Positions 45,121 to 55,898 are shown, counted from the first letter of the stretch. The stretch: 64,000 nt of DNA from Nocardioides sp. GY 10113 (GCF_004919105.1 NZ_STGK01000011.1:62001-126000); one strand, 5' to 3'. The notes: generated from the letters alone by a model not told the origin. Program-made: numbers and translations.

Positions 45121-46272
45121 TCATGACAGCGCCGGCCCCACCGCAGGGCTGATCCGCCCGACCACCTCGCCCAGGTCGACCTCGCCGCCGTCGACGCCGG
45201 GAGCGGTCGCCCGGACCACCACCTCGTCGCCGTCCTCGAGGAAGCCACGGACCGTGCCGTCGGGCAGGGTCAGCGGCTCGGCGCCGTTCTCGGTGAGCTC
45301 CAGCAGCGAGCCGGCCTGGTCGGGCGCGGGGCCGCTGACGGTGCCCGAGGCGAAGAGGTCGCCGCAGCGCAGTGTGGCCCCGTTGACCGTCAGGTGCGCC
45401 AGCTGCTGGGCGCCGGTCCAGTACAGGGAGGCGGCCGGCGGCGCGGAGATCACGGCACCGTTGACCAGCACCTCGAGCTGGAGATCCAGGCCCCACGGCT
45501 CGGCGTCGGTGTCGTCGAGATAGGGCAGCGGCCTCGGGTCGCGCGGCGGCGGCGCCACCCGCGCCGCCTCCAGCAGCGCGAGCGGCACCACCCACGGGGA
45601 GACCGAGGTGGCGAACGACTTGCCCAGGAACGGCCCGAGCGGCACGTACTCCCACGCCTGGATGTCCCGAGCCGACCAGTCGTTGACCAGGCAGACGCCG
45701 AAGACGTGATCGGCGAACGCGCGCATCGGGACCGGCCGGTCGGCCGGCACCCCGACCACGAACCCCACCTCCGCCTCGAGATCCAGGCGTCGGCTCGGCT
45801 CGAACGCGATGCTCGCGTCCGGGCAGCGCACCTGACCCGAGGGACGGGTGATCGGGGTACCGGAGACCACCACCGTGCCGGCGCGGCCGTGGTAGCCGAT
45901 CGGCAGGTGGCGCCAGTTGGCGGGCAGCGCCGGCTGCCCCGGCCGGAACAGCCGGCCCACGTGCGCGGCGTGGTGCTCGGAGGCGTAGAAGTCGACGTAG
46001 TCGGCGACGGTGAAGCCCAGCATCGGCCGGGCCTCGGCGAGCGGGGTCCGGTCGGCTCCGGTCTCGTCCCAGCGCAGTGCCGCCTCCAACGCGTCGGCCC
46101 AGACCGCCGGCCCGGCGCTGAGCAACGGGTCCAGCGAGCCTCCCGCCAGGAACGGTCCCAGGTCGGGGCGGTCGCCGCGGGCGAGGGTGCCCAGGTCGAG
46201 CACGTGGTCGCCGGCGCGCCAGCCCACCCGTCGTACCCCGCCGTGGTCGAGGTAGACGCCGAATCCGCTCAT
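45121..46272 (-). CDS. fahA: fumarylacetoacetase
   Basis: A 383-residue FAH. It has the N-terminal domain and the catalytic domain with YVDFYASEHHAAHVGRLFRP, LPIGYHGRAGTVVVSGTPI, LDLEAEVGFVVG (Glu metal ligands), and VCLVNDWSARDIQAWEYVPLGPFLGKSFATSVSPWVV. It splits fumarylacetoacetate to fumarate and acetoacetate, the last step of tyrosine breakdown. It lies 63 bp after HGD. No maleylacetoacetate isomerase gene is visible in the window; it may be elsewhere or use mycothiol-dependent chemistry. Confidence 0.93.
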   Translation of the reverse strand: MSGFGVYLDHGGVRRVGWRAGDHVLDLGTLARGDRPDLGPFLAGGSLDPLLSAGPAVWADALEAALRWDETGADRTPLAEARPMLGFTVADYVDFYASEHHAAHVGRLFRPGQPALPANWRHLPIGYHGRAGTVVVSGTPITRPSGQVRCPDASIAFEPSRRLDLEAEVGFVVGVPADRPVPMRAFADHVFGVCLVNDWSARDIQAWEYVPLGPFLGKSFATSVSPWVVPLALLEAARVAPPPRDPRPLPYLDDTDAEPWGLDLQLEVLVNGAVISAPPAASLYWTGAQQLAHLTVNGATLRCGDLFASGTVSGPAPDQAGSLLELTENGAEPLTLPDGTVRGFLEDGDEVVVRATAPGVDGGEVDLGEVVGRISPAVGPALS

Positions 46273-46335
46273 CGCGGCGCCTCGGTCTCGAGGCTCGGCG
46301 CCGGGGCGCCTCGCACCTCAACCAGCGGCACCACC

Positions 46336-47589
46336 TCAACCACCTGCCCTTCCACCGGCCCAGGTCCAGGCGTAGGCGCCGTCGTCGCAGGCGGCCCCGC
46401 CCTCCCCCAGGTCGAGCGGCCGGAAGGTGTCGACCATGACCGCGAGCTCGTCGAACCGCTCGGCGCCGAGGCTGGCCTCGATCGCCTGGGGCTGCGGGCC
46501 GTGCGGGTAGCCGCCGGGGTGCAGGGTGATCGAGCCGATGCCGATCCCCGAGCCCTTGCGCGCCTCGTAGTCGCCGGCGACGTAGAACATGACCTCGTCG
46601 GAGTCGACGTTGGAGTGGTAGTAGGGCACCGGCACCGCGAGCGGGTGGTAGTCGACCTTGCGCGGCACGAAGTTGCAGACCACGAAGTTGTGGCCCTCGA
46701 AGACCTGGTGCACCGGCGGCGGCTGGTGCACGCGGCCGGTGATCGGCTCGAAGTCGGCCACGTTGAACGCGTAGGGGTAGAGGCAGCCGTCCCAGCCGAC
46801 CACGTCGAACGGGTGGTGCGGCAGCACGTGGACGGTCCCGGCGAGCCCACCACCGGCCCCCGGGCCGCTGCCGCGGTGCTTGACGTACACCTCGAAGCCG
46901 CCGTCCGCCTTGTAGTCCCGGTCCTCCTCCTCGTGCGGCGGCGTCGGCGGGCGCAGGTCGCGCTCGCAGTACGGCGCGTGCTCGAGCAGCTGGCCGTAGC
47001 GGGAGAGGTACCGCTTCGGCGGGCCGATGTGGCTGTTGCCCTCGATCGCGTAGAGCCGCAGCGGCGCGTCGCCGGTCGGCACCCACCGGTGGGTCGTCGC
47101 GCGCGGCATCACCACGTAGTCGCCGGGTCCGACGACCAGGTCGCCGAAGACCGTCTCCACCAGGGCGGTGCCGTCCTCGACGAAGACGCACTCGTCCCCG
47201 GTGGCGTTGCGGTACAGCGGCGAGGGGGCGCCGGCGACGACGTACCCGATCCGCACGTCGGCGTTGCCGAGCAGGAGCCGTCGCCCGGTGACCGCGTCCG
47301 TCTTGGCCACCGCCTCGGCGTCGACCAGGCCCGCGGCGTCGGCGAAGAGCAGGTGCGGGGTCAGGTGGCGGGGCAGCAGCGGCGTGTTCGCCGTGGTGGC
47401 CTGCTCCGGCAGCGCCCACGGGCGGGCGTCCACCAGGGCGGAGGGGACGTGCCGGTGGTAGAGCAGCGAGGAGTCCGAGGAGAACCCCTCCTCCCCCATC
47501 AGCTCCTCGTAATAGAGCTCACCGTCGGGCCCGCGGTGCTGGGTGTGCCGCTTGGGCGGTACGTCGCCCATGCGCTGGTAGTGCGCCAT
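46336..47589 (-). CDS. hmgA: homogentisate 1,2-dioxygenase
   Basis: A 417-residue HGD. It contains RHTQHRGPDGELYYEELMGEEGF, HRWVPTGDAPLRLYAIEGNSHIGPPKRYLSRYGQLLEHAPYCERDLRPP, HHPFDVVGWDGCLYPYAFN and the Fe ligands in YYHSNVDSDEVMFYVAG and LHPGGYPHGPQP. It opens homogentisate to maleylacetoacetate. It lies 15 bp after the HPPD gene in the same operon. Confidence 0.95.
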   Translation of the reverse strand: MAHYQRMGDVPPKRHTQHRGPDGELYYEELMGEEGFSSDSSLLYHRHVPSALVDARPWALPEQATTANTPLLPRHLTPHLLFADAAGLVDAEAVAKTDAVTGRRLLLGNADVRIGYVVAGAPSPLYRNATGDECVFVEDGTALVETVFGDLVVGPGDYVVMPRATTHRWVPTGDAPLRLYAIEGNSHIGPPKRYLSRYGQLLEHAPYCERDLRPPTPPHEEEDRDYKADGGFEVYVKHRGSGPGAGGGLAGTVHVLPHHPFDVVGWDGCLYPYAFNVADFEPITGRVHQPPPVHQVFEGHNFVVCNFVPRKVDYHPLAVPVPYYHSNVDSDEVMFYVAGDYEARKGSGIGIGSITLHPGGYPHGPQPQAIEASLGAERFDELAVMVDTFRPLDLGEGGAACDDGAYAWTWAGGRAGG

Positions 47590-47604
47590 GTCGCTGCTCC
47601 GTCC

Positions 47605-48948
<1,344 letters not shown>

Positions 48949-48987
48949 CTAGTCTCTGAGCACAGCACTGCCGCCGGGAGGTACGAC

Positions 48988-49482
48988 ATGGAGCTCGACC
49001 AGCTGGACCTCGCCCTGCTCACCGCCCTGCGGGACCGGCCCCGGGCCGGGCCGCTGGAGCTGTCCCGGCTGCTGTCGGTGGCGCGGGCGACCGTCCAGGC
49101 GCGGATCCAGCGCCTGGAGGACGCCGGGGTGATCACCGGCTACGGCCCCGACGTCGACCTCGAGGCCGCCGGCCACCCGCTCTCGGCGTTCGTCACCCTG
49201 GAGATCGCCCAGGGCGCCCTGGAGGAGGTCGCCTCCGAGCTGGAGGCGATCCCCACCATCCTCGAGGCCTACGTGACCACCGGCACCGCCGACGTGGTCT
49301 GCCGGGTCGCGGCAGCCGACCACGCCGACCTGCAGGACACGCTGCTGGACCTCAACCGGTCCGGCTCGGTGGTGCGCTCCACCAGCGTGGTCGTGCTCGG
49401 CACCCTGATCCGGCCACGGGTGCTGCCGTTGCTGCGGCGGACGGCGGCGAGCCGCGCCAGCCGCTCGCCGTCGTACCGCTGA
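48988..49482 (+). CDS. Lrp/AsnC-family transcriptional regulator
   Basis: A 164-residue regulator with an N-terminal helix-turn-helix (DQLDLALLTALRDRPRAGPLELSRLLSVARATVQARIQRLEDAGVITGYG) and a C-terminal RAM ligand-binding domain (AYVTTGTADVVCRVAAADHADLQDTLLDLN). A GGGAGG Shine-Dalgarno precedes the ATG. Its place divergent from the tyrosine operon suggests control of that operon by an aromatic amino acid or keto acid; this is an inference. Imperfect palindromes (for example 48920-48952 with CTAGT/ACTAG ends) lie between the genes. Confidence 0.92.
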   Translation: MELDQLDLALLTALRDRPRAGPLELSRLLSVARATVQARIQRLEDAGVITGYGPDVDLEAAGHPLSAFVTLEIAQGALEEVASELEAIPTILEAYVTTGTADVVCRVAAADHADLQDTLLDLNRSGSVVRSTSVVVLGTLIRPRVLPLLRRTAASRASRSPSYR

Positions 49483-49496
49483 CGTTCCGGCCGGCG

Positions 49497-50351
49497 CTAG
49501 GAGCTCGCCGCCGCGCGCAGCACCAGCCGGGTGACCACCTTCGGGTGGCTGACCATCGGGACGTGGGAGCTGTCGACGCTGGTCACCGTGGCGCCCGCGC
49601 GGGCCGCCATCGCCCGCTCGGCCTCCGGCGGGATGATCCGGTCCTGGTTGGCGACCAGGTACCAGCTCGGGATCTCCGCCCACGCGGGCGGACCCGACGG
49701 GGCGAAGAGCGTGGAGACGGCCGCCGGCCGCTGGCTGACCCCCATGAACCGCGCCTCGCGGCGCGACACGTCCTGGGCGAAGAGCCGGTGGAAGGCGTCG
49801 AGCCGGATGGTCGCGTCGCCGTCGCCCTCGGGCGCCCCGGGGTAGGGCCGGAAGTCGAGGTGGTCGGCGACCTCGGTGTGGCCGCCGCCGAGCTCGTTGG
49901 CGGCCGCGAGGCTCTCTCCCTCCGCGGGCGCGTAGGCCGCCACGTAGACGAGCGCCTTCACGTTCGGGCTGCCGGTGGCGCCGTTGGTGATCACCGCACC
50001 GCCGTAGGAGTGCCCGACCAGGACCACCGGGCCGGGGACGGTGGCCAGGAACTGGCGCAGGTACTCGCCGTCGCCGACCGGGTTGCGCAGCGGGTTGGAG
50101 AACGCGAGAACGGGATAGCCCGCCTCGAGCAGCCGGCCGGCGACGCGGCTCCAGCCGCTGGAGTCGGCGAACGCTCCGTGGACGAGGACGACGGTGGGCT
50201 TGGCGGGCGTGGCGACCCGGGCGGGTGCGGCCGCCGGGGCAGGTGCGGAGGTCGCGACGTCGGCCGTGGTCAGGACGGCGCCGACGAGAGCGGCGGCGAC
50301 GGCCAGGACGCCGACGGTGCGGGATCGGAAGGATCCTCGGATGGCGGTCAT
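49497..50351 (-). CDS. secreted alpha/beta hydrolase
   Basis: A 284-residue hydrolase with an N-terminal signal peptide (RSRTVGVLAVAAALVGAVLTTADVATSAPA) followed by VVLVHGAFADSSGW (oxyanion HG), nucleophile LVGHSYGGAV and the catalytic His in SSHVPMVSHP. It resembles the secreted alpha/beta hydrolases (EstC/PnbA-like small esterase family) common in actinobacteria. The substrate is unknown. The ATG at 50351 is the start before the signal peptide. A conserved 22-bp element lies 63 bp upstream, shared with the hydrolase at 52164. Confidence 0.85.
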   Translation of the reverse strand: MTAIRGSFRSRTVGVLAVAAALVGAVLTTADVATSAPAPAAAPARVATPAKPTVVLVHGAFADSSGWSRVAGRLLEAGYPVLAFSNPLRNPVGDGEYLRQFLATVPGPVVLVGHSYGGAVITNGATGSPNVKALVYVAAYAPAEGESLAAANELGGGHTEVADHLDFRPYPGAPEGDGDATIRLDAFHRLFAQDVSRREARFMGVSQRPAAVSTLFAPSGPPAWAEIPSWYLVANQDRIIPPEAERAMAARAGATVTSVDSSHVPMVSHPKVVTRLVLRAAASS

Positions 50352-50409
50352 TGGACGGACTCCTCGGGTCGAGTGGTGTGATCCGTCCAGCCTCGGCCGG
50401 AGGCCGGGA

Positions 50410-51250
50410 CTACGGACCACGTGATCCGCGTAGTCGCTGCTCCTCGCAGGCGGTCCGCCACTCCCGCGGGGTCATCCCGTAGGCGTCGCGGAACCGGTGG
50501 GTGAAGTGGGCGTGGCTGCGGAACCCCCAACGGTGGGCCACGGCGGCGATCGTGCGCCGCCGCGCTCCCGGCTGGCCGAGCTCGCGCCGGGCGGCCTCGA
50601 GGCGCTCCCCGATGAGCCACTGCTCCAGCTGCAGTCCGGCGCCGGCGAACACGGCGTACAGGTGGCGCAGCGAGATCCCGTGCGCGGAGGCGATGGTGCC
50701 GGGCCCCAGGTCAGGGTCGCCGAGGCGAGCGCGCGCGAAGGCCTGCACCCGCAGGACCAGGGTGTCCTCGAGCGCCTCGGGGGCCTCGGGGCTCTCGGCG
50801 GCCGTGGCGAGCAACGCCCGGGCCAGGCGCAGCGTGGTCCGGCCGACCAGCCCCGCCAGCGGCGCGTCGTCGAAGTCCTCGGCATGCCGGGCGAGGTCGC
50901 CGAGGTGCTGGGCGAAGAGGCCTCCTAGCGGCGCGGCGGCCAGGCGCCTGCGCGCGTCGCGAATCGTGATCTGGGGCATGTCGAGCGCCTCCAGCGGGAT
51001 CTCGATGCACCAGGGCCACCACGGGCGCCTCGTCGGAGCGCGCTTGGCCCTCGGTGCGGGTCGAGGTCATCGCCGAGATCCGGGTGTGGAACAGGGTCAC
51101 CGGCCCCAGGCCCCAGCAGTCCATGCGCACGTACGGAGGCCTCGGCCCCAGGTGCACCGTGTGGCTGGCGTACGCAGCCTCCGCCATCACCGTCGCGACG
51201 AAGTCCGCACGGTCAGGCTCCGCCACCGTTCTGCTGTCGAGCGCGAGCAC
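50410..51250 (-). pseudogene. AraC-family regulator disrupted by internal deletion and frameshift
   Basis: Two frames make one gene. The frame from 51250 encodes the N-terminal part, with the family motif VHLFHTRISAMTSTRTEGQARSDEAPVVAL (AraC-binding domain), and then leaves frame. The other frame continues from about 51006 with CIEIPLEALDMPQITIRDARRRL through the C-terminal double helix-turn-helix ending at 50410 (WGFRSHAHFTHRFRDAYGMTPREW). Compared with full-length family members, about 40 codons of the cupin core are missing at the junction near 51006-51016. The HTH part (189 residues from 50979) could still be translated. A sequencing error alone would not explain the missing segment. Confidence 0.7.
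50414..50435 (-). promoter_or_regulatory. conserved hydrolase element, copy 1
   Basis: On the minus strand it reads GACTACG followed by CGGATCACGTGGTCC, ending 62 bp upstream of the hydrolase start at 50351. It matches the element at 53052-53073 at 20 of 22 positions. It also overlaps the last codons of the AraC-like gene. Confidence 0.6.
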
Positions 51251-51256
51251 GCGCGC

Positions 51257-51298
51257 CTCCTCACTCCTCCCGGGCAGAAGTGTGGGAGGAGCGAGGAG
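51257..51298 (-). terminator. terminator of the two-gene hydrolase operon
   Basis: A 15-bp stem with one mismatch (51257-51271, CTCCTCACTCCTCCC, with 51284-51298) and a 12-nt loop, 13 bp downstream of the hydrolase stop at 51312. Confidence 0.75.
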
Positions 51299-51311
51299 TC
51301 GCTGGCAAGGG

Positions 51312-52139
51312 TCAGGCGCTGTCCTGCCAGGGCTGGGCGACCTGGGCGTGCTCGAGCGCCCACGTCAGCGCGTGGTCCGCCACGGCCTCCCAGCCGGGCG
51401 CTGCGCACGTCCAGTGATCGCGGCCCTCGAGCTCGACGTACTCCGTCAGGGCCGGCGAGTGCCGGTAGTGCTTCGCGTTCGACCGGTTCACCGACGGCGG
51501 CATGATGTGGTCCTTCTCGCCGGCGATGAAGAGCAGCGGCGCCCGATCGGCCTTGTAGTCGACCCAGGTGTCCTGGTGTCCGGGCTTGAAGTTGGCGAAC
51601 AGCCCGTACTCCCAGACCCAGTGCCCCGGGGCCGCGATGGCGTAGCGCTCCCAGACCGCGAGCGACTCCTCCTCGGTCAGGGTGTTGGTGAAGGCGTAGC
51701 GGAACTCCTCGGCGGTGAAGCCGACCGCCTTGTGCCGGTTGGCGGGGTTCTTCAGGGCCGGGAGGAGGGAGCGGGCCTGCGAGATCGGGCTGACCCTGAC
51801 GCCTTCCGTCGGGGCCGAGTCGATGACCACACCGGCCGAGCCGAGGCCCCGGGCCAGGAGCAGCTGGGTCAGGGTGCCGCCGAAGGAGTGCCCCACGACG
51901 ATCGGCGGCACCTCGACCGACTCGATCACGCTCGCGAGGTGGTCGACGGTCTCCCGCACGGTCAGGTTCGCGATCACGTCGGGGTTGTCGCGCAGCGCCT
52001 CGACCTCGATCTCGAAGCCGGGGTACGCCGGCGCCAGCACGGTGAGGCCCTTGGCCTCGTAGTACGCCACCCAGCCCTCCCAGCTGCGGGGCGTCATCCA
52101 CAGCCCATGGACGAGTACGACGGTGTCAGGTGCGGTCAT
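51312..52139 (-). CDS. alpha/beta hydrolase
   Basis: A 275-residue cytosolic alpha/beta hydrolase: VLVHGLWMTPRSWEGW (oxyanion HG), nucleophile VVGHSFGGTL, acid in IAGEKDHIMPP and catalytic His in EGRDHWT. There is no signal peptide. The family contains many esterases and chloroperoxidase-like proteins; the substrate is unknown. It starts 24 bp after the chloroperoxidase-like gene and ends in a strong terminator, so the pair form an operon. Confidence 0.85.
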   Translation of the reverse strand: MTAPDTVVLVHGLWMTPRSWEGWVAYYEAKGLTVLAPAYPGFEIEVEALRDNPDVIANLTVRETVDHLASVIESVEVPPIVVGHSFGGTLTQLLLARGLGSAGVVIDSAPTEGVRVSPISQARSLLPALKNPANRHKAVGFTAEEFRYAFTNTLTEEESLAVWERYAIAAPGHWVWEYGLFANFKPGHQDTWVDYKADRAPLLFIAGEKDHIMPPSVNRSNAKHYRHSPALTEYVELEGRDHWTCAAPGWEAVADHALTWALEHAQVAQPWQDSA

Positions 52140-52163
52140 GTCGGTTTCCTCTCTCTGGAGACG

Positions 52164-52988
52164 TCAGGAATCGATGAAGGCGAGCAGCTCGGCGTTGAGC
52201 CGCTCGCGGTCGGTGTCGGGCAACGCGTGCCCGCTGCCCTCGTAGACGGAGAGCACGGCGCCGTCGACCATCGCGGCCGAGCGCTGGCCGCCCACCTCGA
52301 ACGGCACGATCTGGTCGTCGTCACCGTGGATGACCAGCGTCGGGACGTCGACCTTCTCCAGGTCGGGGCGGAAGTCGGTGGCCGAGAAGGCCGCGATGCA
52401 CTCGTAGGCCGCCCGATGACCGCAGGCCATCCCCTGCAGCCAGAAGGCGTCACGGAGCCCCTGGGACACGTCGCCCCGACGGTTGTGGCCGAAGAACGGC
52501 CCGTCCGCCAGGTTGCGGTAGAGCTCGGAGCGATCGGCGGCCTCCCCCGCCCGCAGGCCGTCGAACACGTCGATCGGCAGTCCCTCGGGGTTGTCGTCCG
52601 CGTGCAGCATCAGCGGCGGCACCGCCGCGACCAGTACCAGGCCGGCGATCCGGGCGCTTCCGTGCCGCGCGAGGTAGTGGAGCACCTCGCCGCCGCCGGT
52701 GGAGTGACCGACGAGCGTGAGCTCGCGCAGGTCGAGCGCCTCGATCAGGCAGGCGAGGTCGTCGGCATAGGTGTCCATCTCGTTGCCGTCCCAGGTCTGG
52801 CTGGACCGGCCGTGGCCGCGTCGGTCGTGCGCGATCGCGCGGTGGCCGTGCTCGGCCAGGAACCGGGCCGTCGCCTCCCATGCGTCGGAGTTGAGCGGCC
52901 AGCCGTGGCTGAGCAGCACCGGTGTGCCGGTCGAGCCGTAGTCGCGGTAGAAGATCTCGGCTCCGTCGTCGGTGGTCACGGTCGGCAT
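52164..52988 (-). CDS. alpha/beta hydrolase, non-haem chloroperoxidase/arylesterase type
   Basis: A 274-residue alpha/beta hydrolase close to the cofactor-free haloperoxidases: [55 protein letters not shown], nucleophile [11 protein letters not shown], acid in [12 protein letters not shown], and His in GSGHALP. Such enzymes hydrolyse esters and, at low pH with acid and peroxide, halogenate organic substrates. The ATG at 52988 follows AGGAG; an in-frame GTG lies two codons upstream. A 22-bp element 64 bp upstream is shared with the hydrolase at 49497. Confidence 0.88.
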   Translation of the reverse strand: MPTVTTDDGAEIFYRDYGSTGTPVLLSHGWPLNSDAWEATARFLAEHGHRAIAHDRRGHGRSSQTWDGNEMDTYADDLACLIEALDLRELTLVGHSTGGGEVLHYLARHGSARIAGLVLVAAVPPLMLHADDNPEGLPIDVFDGLRAGEAADRSELYRNLADGPFFGHNRRGDVSQGLRDAFWLQGMACGHRAAYECIAAFSATDFRPDLEKVDVPTLVIHGDDDQIVPFEVGGQRSAAMVDGAVLSVYEGSGHALPDTDRERLNAELLAFIDS

Positions 52989-53051
52989 GGGCACTCCTGG
53001 GGGGACGAGCGGATGGGGTCGCCACCAGGCTGTCCGCCGGACCCGCGGACC

Positions 53052-53073
53052 GGACCACGTGAACCTCGTAGTC
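53052..53073 (-). promoter_or_regulatory. conserved hydrolase element, copy 2
   Basis: On the minus strand GACTACG followed by AGGTTCACGTGGTCC, ending 64 bp upstream of the ATG at 52988. It contains the palindrome CACGTG as does copy 1 at 50414-50435. Confidence 0.6.
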
Positions 53074-53108
53074 CGCTGCGGTCGCCCCGGCCCGCCCGCG
53101 AGCGCGGT

Positions 53109-55898
53109 TCAGCCGCCCGCGGCCAGCCGGTCGGCGAGCTGGCGGCGCGAGGTGACTCCGAGCTTCTGGAAGACCTTGCGCAGGTGGTAGTCGACGGTGT
53201 TCGGGCTCAGGTAGAGGTTCGCCGCGATCTCGGCGTTGGTCCGGCCGGCGGCCGCCTGCTCGGCTACCGACTGCTCGCGGGGCGTCAGATCGTGACCCGG
53301 GCCGCCGGCCCTCGGGTCCGGACGCAACCCACACGCCTCCAGCTCGGCCCGAGCCCGCGGGAGGAACGTGTCCGCCCCCGATCGCTCGAGTATCCGGATC
53401 GCCTCCTGCAACCGCCGCCCGGCCTCGGCTCGTCGGCGGGCGCGGCGCAGCCACTCACCGTGGACCAGCAGCGTCCTCCCCAGATCGACCTCGGCCTCCG
53501 TGCTGGCGAGCGCCTCCTCGGAGGCGAGGAAGTGCTTCTCCGCCTCCGCGCCGTCGGCGACCAGAGCGGCCGCCCGCTCCGCGACGCCGCGACACCACGA
53601 TGACTGGTTGGCGGACGCCAGGGCTGCGAGCCGCGCGGCCGCGGCGCGGGCCTCGGCGAGGTGCCCGCAGCGCGCCGCGGCCTCGACGTAGTCGGGGAGC
53701 TGGAGCGGCGTGACCTGGAGGAACGGGTCCTCGATCAGGGGACGGAGCCGATCGAACGCGTCCCGGTAGCCGCCGTCAGCCAGGTCACGCGCGGCGACCG
53801 CCGCGACGGCGGCGGACCCCACCCCGCCGAAGCCGATCGCCGCCGCCCCCTCACCGATCGCCAGGACCACGTCCCGCGGCGAGCCCGTCCAGGCCATCAC
53901 CGCCGCGTTGATCACGTTCTCCGCGCCGTACCCGATGGTGCGGCGGACCTCGCGGACCGCCTCGGTGAAGGCCACGGCCCTGGTCACCGTGCCGCCGCTG
54001 AGCTCGGCCAGCGACATGATCCAGAGCAGCGCGTCGAGCGCCTGCAGTGCGCCGGCATCCCGGGCGAGCGCCGCGGCGCGGCCGAGCGCCGCACTGCGGC
54101 CCGCCTCGTCCCACAGGAACGCGCCCAGCGCGGCGAGCGGTACCCCCATCTCCAGGTACTGCTCGTCCGGGAGCGCGAGGAGCGCACCGAACGCCACCCG
54201 CGCCGGCCCCACGGCGTCGGCGTACGGGAGCTCGATCAGGGCCGCGAGGCCCCGCAGGACCTCCGCGAGCGGACCGTCCGCCGCGTCGGCGCCCTCGGCG
54301 AGCCGGCGCCCGACCCCACTCGGCGTGACGCCCCGGGCGGCCCGCTCCGTGACCGCCAGGGTGTCGAAGGCCCGCAGCAGTGCCCGCTGTTCGAGGTCGG
54401 GCGCACGGCCCCGGAACAGGTCGGCCGCGGCGACCAGGGTCGCCGGTGCGGAGCTCAGCGCAACGGGGTCGGCGTTGAACAGCGACAGCGCCGCCCGCAC
54501 CTGGAGCGTGCGACCACGCAGCACCGGATCGACGCCGGCCGTGCCCGTCTCGGCGTGCCCGTCGAGGTGGTCGAGCAGCCGCGCTGCGAGGTGGGCGGCG
54601 CCCGCACCCAACGCCGCCTCGGCTGCGCCGACCCGGCGAGCGTCGCGAACCGGTCCGTCCGGGGTGAGATCCGCGGCGCGTGCCAGCGTGGTGGCGCGCG
54701 ACAGGACGCCGCCCCGCCGTCCGGCCAGGTCGGCCACCTGCTCCAGCCGGTCCGCGACGCCCGCGTCGGTCCCCACCGTCGCCCGGGCGGCATGCCAGGC
54801 CTCGCGCTCGACCAGCCCGAGCTCTTCGGCCGCGACCGCCAGCGCGGCGTGCGCCCGGCGCCGCGCGGGGCCGCCGGCGGCGTTGTACACGGCCGAGCGC
54901 ACGAGTGGGTGCCGGAAGCGGACGACACCGCGCACCTCGATCAGTCCGGACGCCTCCGCCCCGTCCAGCGCCTCGGCGCCGAGTCCGTGCACCGCCGCCG
55001 CCGCCGCGAGCAGGTCCACGTCACCCGTGGCGTCGGCGGCCGCGAGCAGCACCCACGTCGCCACCTCGGCCCCGGCCGCACGGACCGTACTGGCGTAGTG
55101 GGACTCGAGACGGCGCCCGATCGGGACCGGCTCGCTGGACACCCCGAGCTCGGCGAGCATGGCGGGCGAGAAGGCCGTCGCCAGGTCGATGAGCGCCAGC
55201 GGGTTGCCACCCGTCGCGTGCGCGATCTGCGCCGCTGCCGCGGGGTCGACAGGGCCGACGGCCGTGGCCGCGAGCAGTTCGAGGGCCGCCTCCGGCTCGA
55301 GGCCGCTCAGGGTCAGCTCCGGGACGCCACTCAGCCGCTCGACCAGTCCGGCCTCGTCGCGGCCGGCGAAGAGCAGCGCCACGGGCTCGACGAGCAGGCG
55401 CCGCGCGACGAAGGCGAGGGCGTCGAGGGTCTCGGGGTCCATCAGGTGGGCGTCGTCGACGCGGCACACCAGAGGGGACGCCGTCGCAGCCCCGGCGAAC
55501 AGACCCAGCAGCCCGAGCCCGACCAGGTACCGATCGGGAGCCGGGCCGTCGGCCAGCCCGAGAGCGATCTCGAGGGCCCGCCGGTGCCGTTCCGGTACTC
55601 CGTCGAACGCACCCTCGAGGGGACGGCACAGGCGCTGCAGGCCGGCGTACGGGAGCGCGGACTCGGCTTCGAAGCCGTCGGCGGCCAACACCCGGAACCC
55701 AGGCCCGGAGCCGCCGCGGCGCAGGAGCGTGGTCTTGCCGATGCCGGGCTCGCCGATCAGGAGCAGCGAGCCGCCGCGCCCGTTGCGGGCGTTCCCGAGC
55801 AGCAAGGAGAGCCGGTGCAGCTCCTCCTCACGACCGAGGATGCCTGGGGACCTCTCGGGCGGGCGGTGGGGAGAGCTGTCGGGCGCAGATGTGGCCAT
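53109..55898 (-). CDS. LuxR-family ATP-binding regulator (LAL type)
   Basis: A 929-residue large ATP-binding LuxR regulator. Walker A GEPGIGKTT at residues 49-57, Walker B CRVDDAHLMD, a long helical TPR-like central part, and a C-terminal LuxR HTH (LTPREQSVAEQAAAGRTNAEIAANLYLSPNTVDYHLRKVFQKLG) in the last 65 residues. LAL regulators integrate ATP and ligand signals and switch on pathway genes. It lies 120 bp upstream of the chloroperoxidase-like operon on the same strand, so it may activate it; that is an inference. Confidence 0.92.
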   Translation of the reverse strand: MATSAPDSSPHRPPERSPGILGREEELHRLSLLLGNARNGRGGSLLLIGEPGIGKTTLLRRGGSGPGFRVLAADGFEAESALPYAGLQRLCRPLEGAFDGVPERHRRALEIALGLADGPAPDRYLVGLGLLGLFAGAATASPLVCRVDDAHLMDPETLDALAFVARRLLVEPVALLFAGRDEAGLVERLSGVPELTLSGLEPEAALELLAATAVGPVDPAAAAQIAHATGGNPLALIDLATAFSPAMLAELGVSSEPVPIGRRLESHYASTVRAAGAEVATWVLLAAADATGDVDLLAAAAAVHGLGAEALDGAEASGLIEVRGVVRFRHPLVRSAVYNAAGGPARRRAHAALAVAAEELGLVEREAWHAARATVGTDAGVADRLEQVADLAGRRGGVLSRATTLARAADLTPDGPVRDARRVGAAEAALGAGAAHLAARLLDHLDGHAETGTAGVDPVLRGRTLQVRAALSLFNADPVALSSAPATLVAAADLFRGRAPDLEQRALLRAFDTLAVTERAARGVTPSGVGRRLAEGADAADGPLAEVLRGLAALIELPYADAVGPARVAFGALLALPDEQYLEMGVPLAALGAFLWDEAGRSAALGRAAALARDAGALQALDALLWIMSLAELSGGTVTRAVAFTEAVREVRRTIGYGAENVINAAVMAWTGSPRDVVLAIGEGAAAIGFGGVGSAAVAAVAARDLADGGYRDAFDRLRPLIEDPFLQVTPLQLPDYVEAAARCGHLAEARAAAARLAALASANQSSWCRGVAERAAALVADGAEAEKHFLASEEALASTEAEVDLGRTLLVHGEWLRRARRRAEAGRRLQEAIRILERSGADTFLPRARAELEACGLRPDPRAGGPGHDLTPREQSVAEQAAAGRTNAEIAANLYLSPNTVDYHLRKVFQKLGVTSRRQLADRLAAGG

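Noticed and set aside
50410-50979. An intact stand-alone 189-residue AraC regulator
   Set aside because: Upstream sequence in another frame encodes the matching N-terminal domain, so the gene is better described as disrupted, though the short product may still be made.
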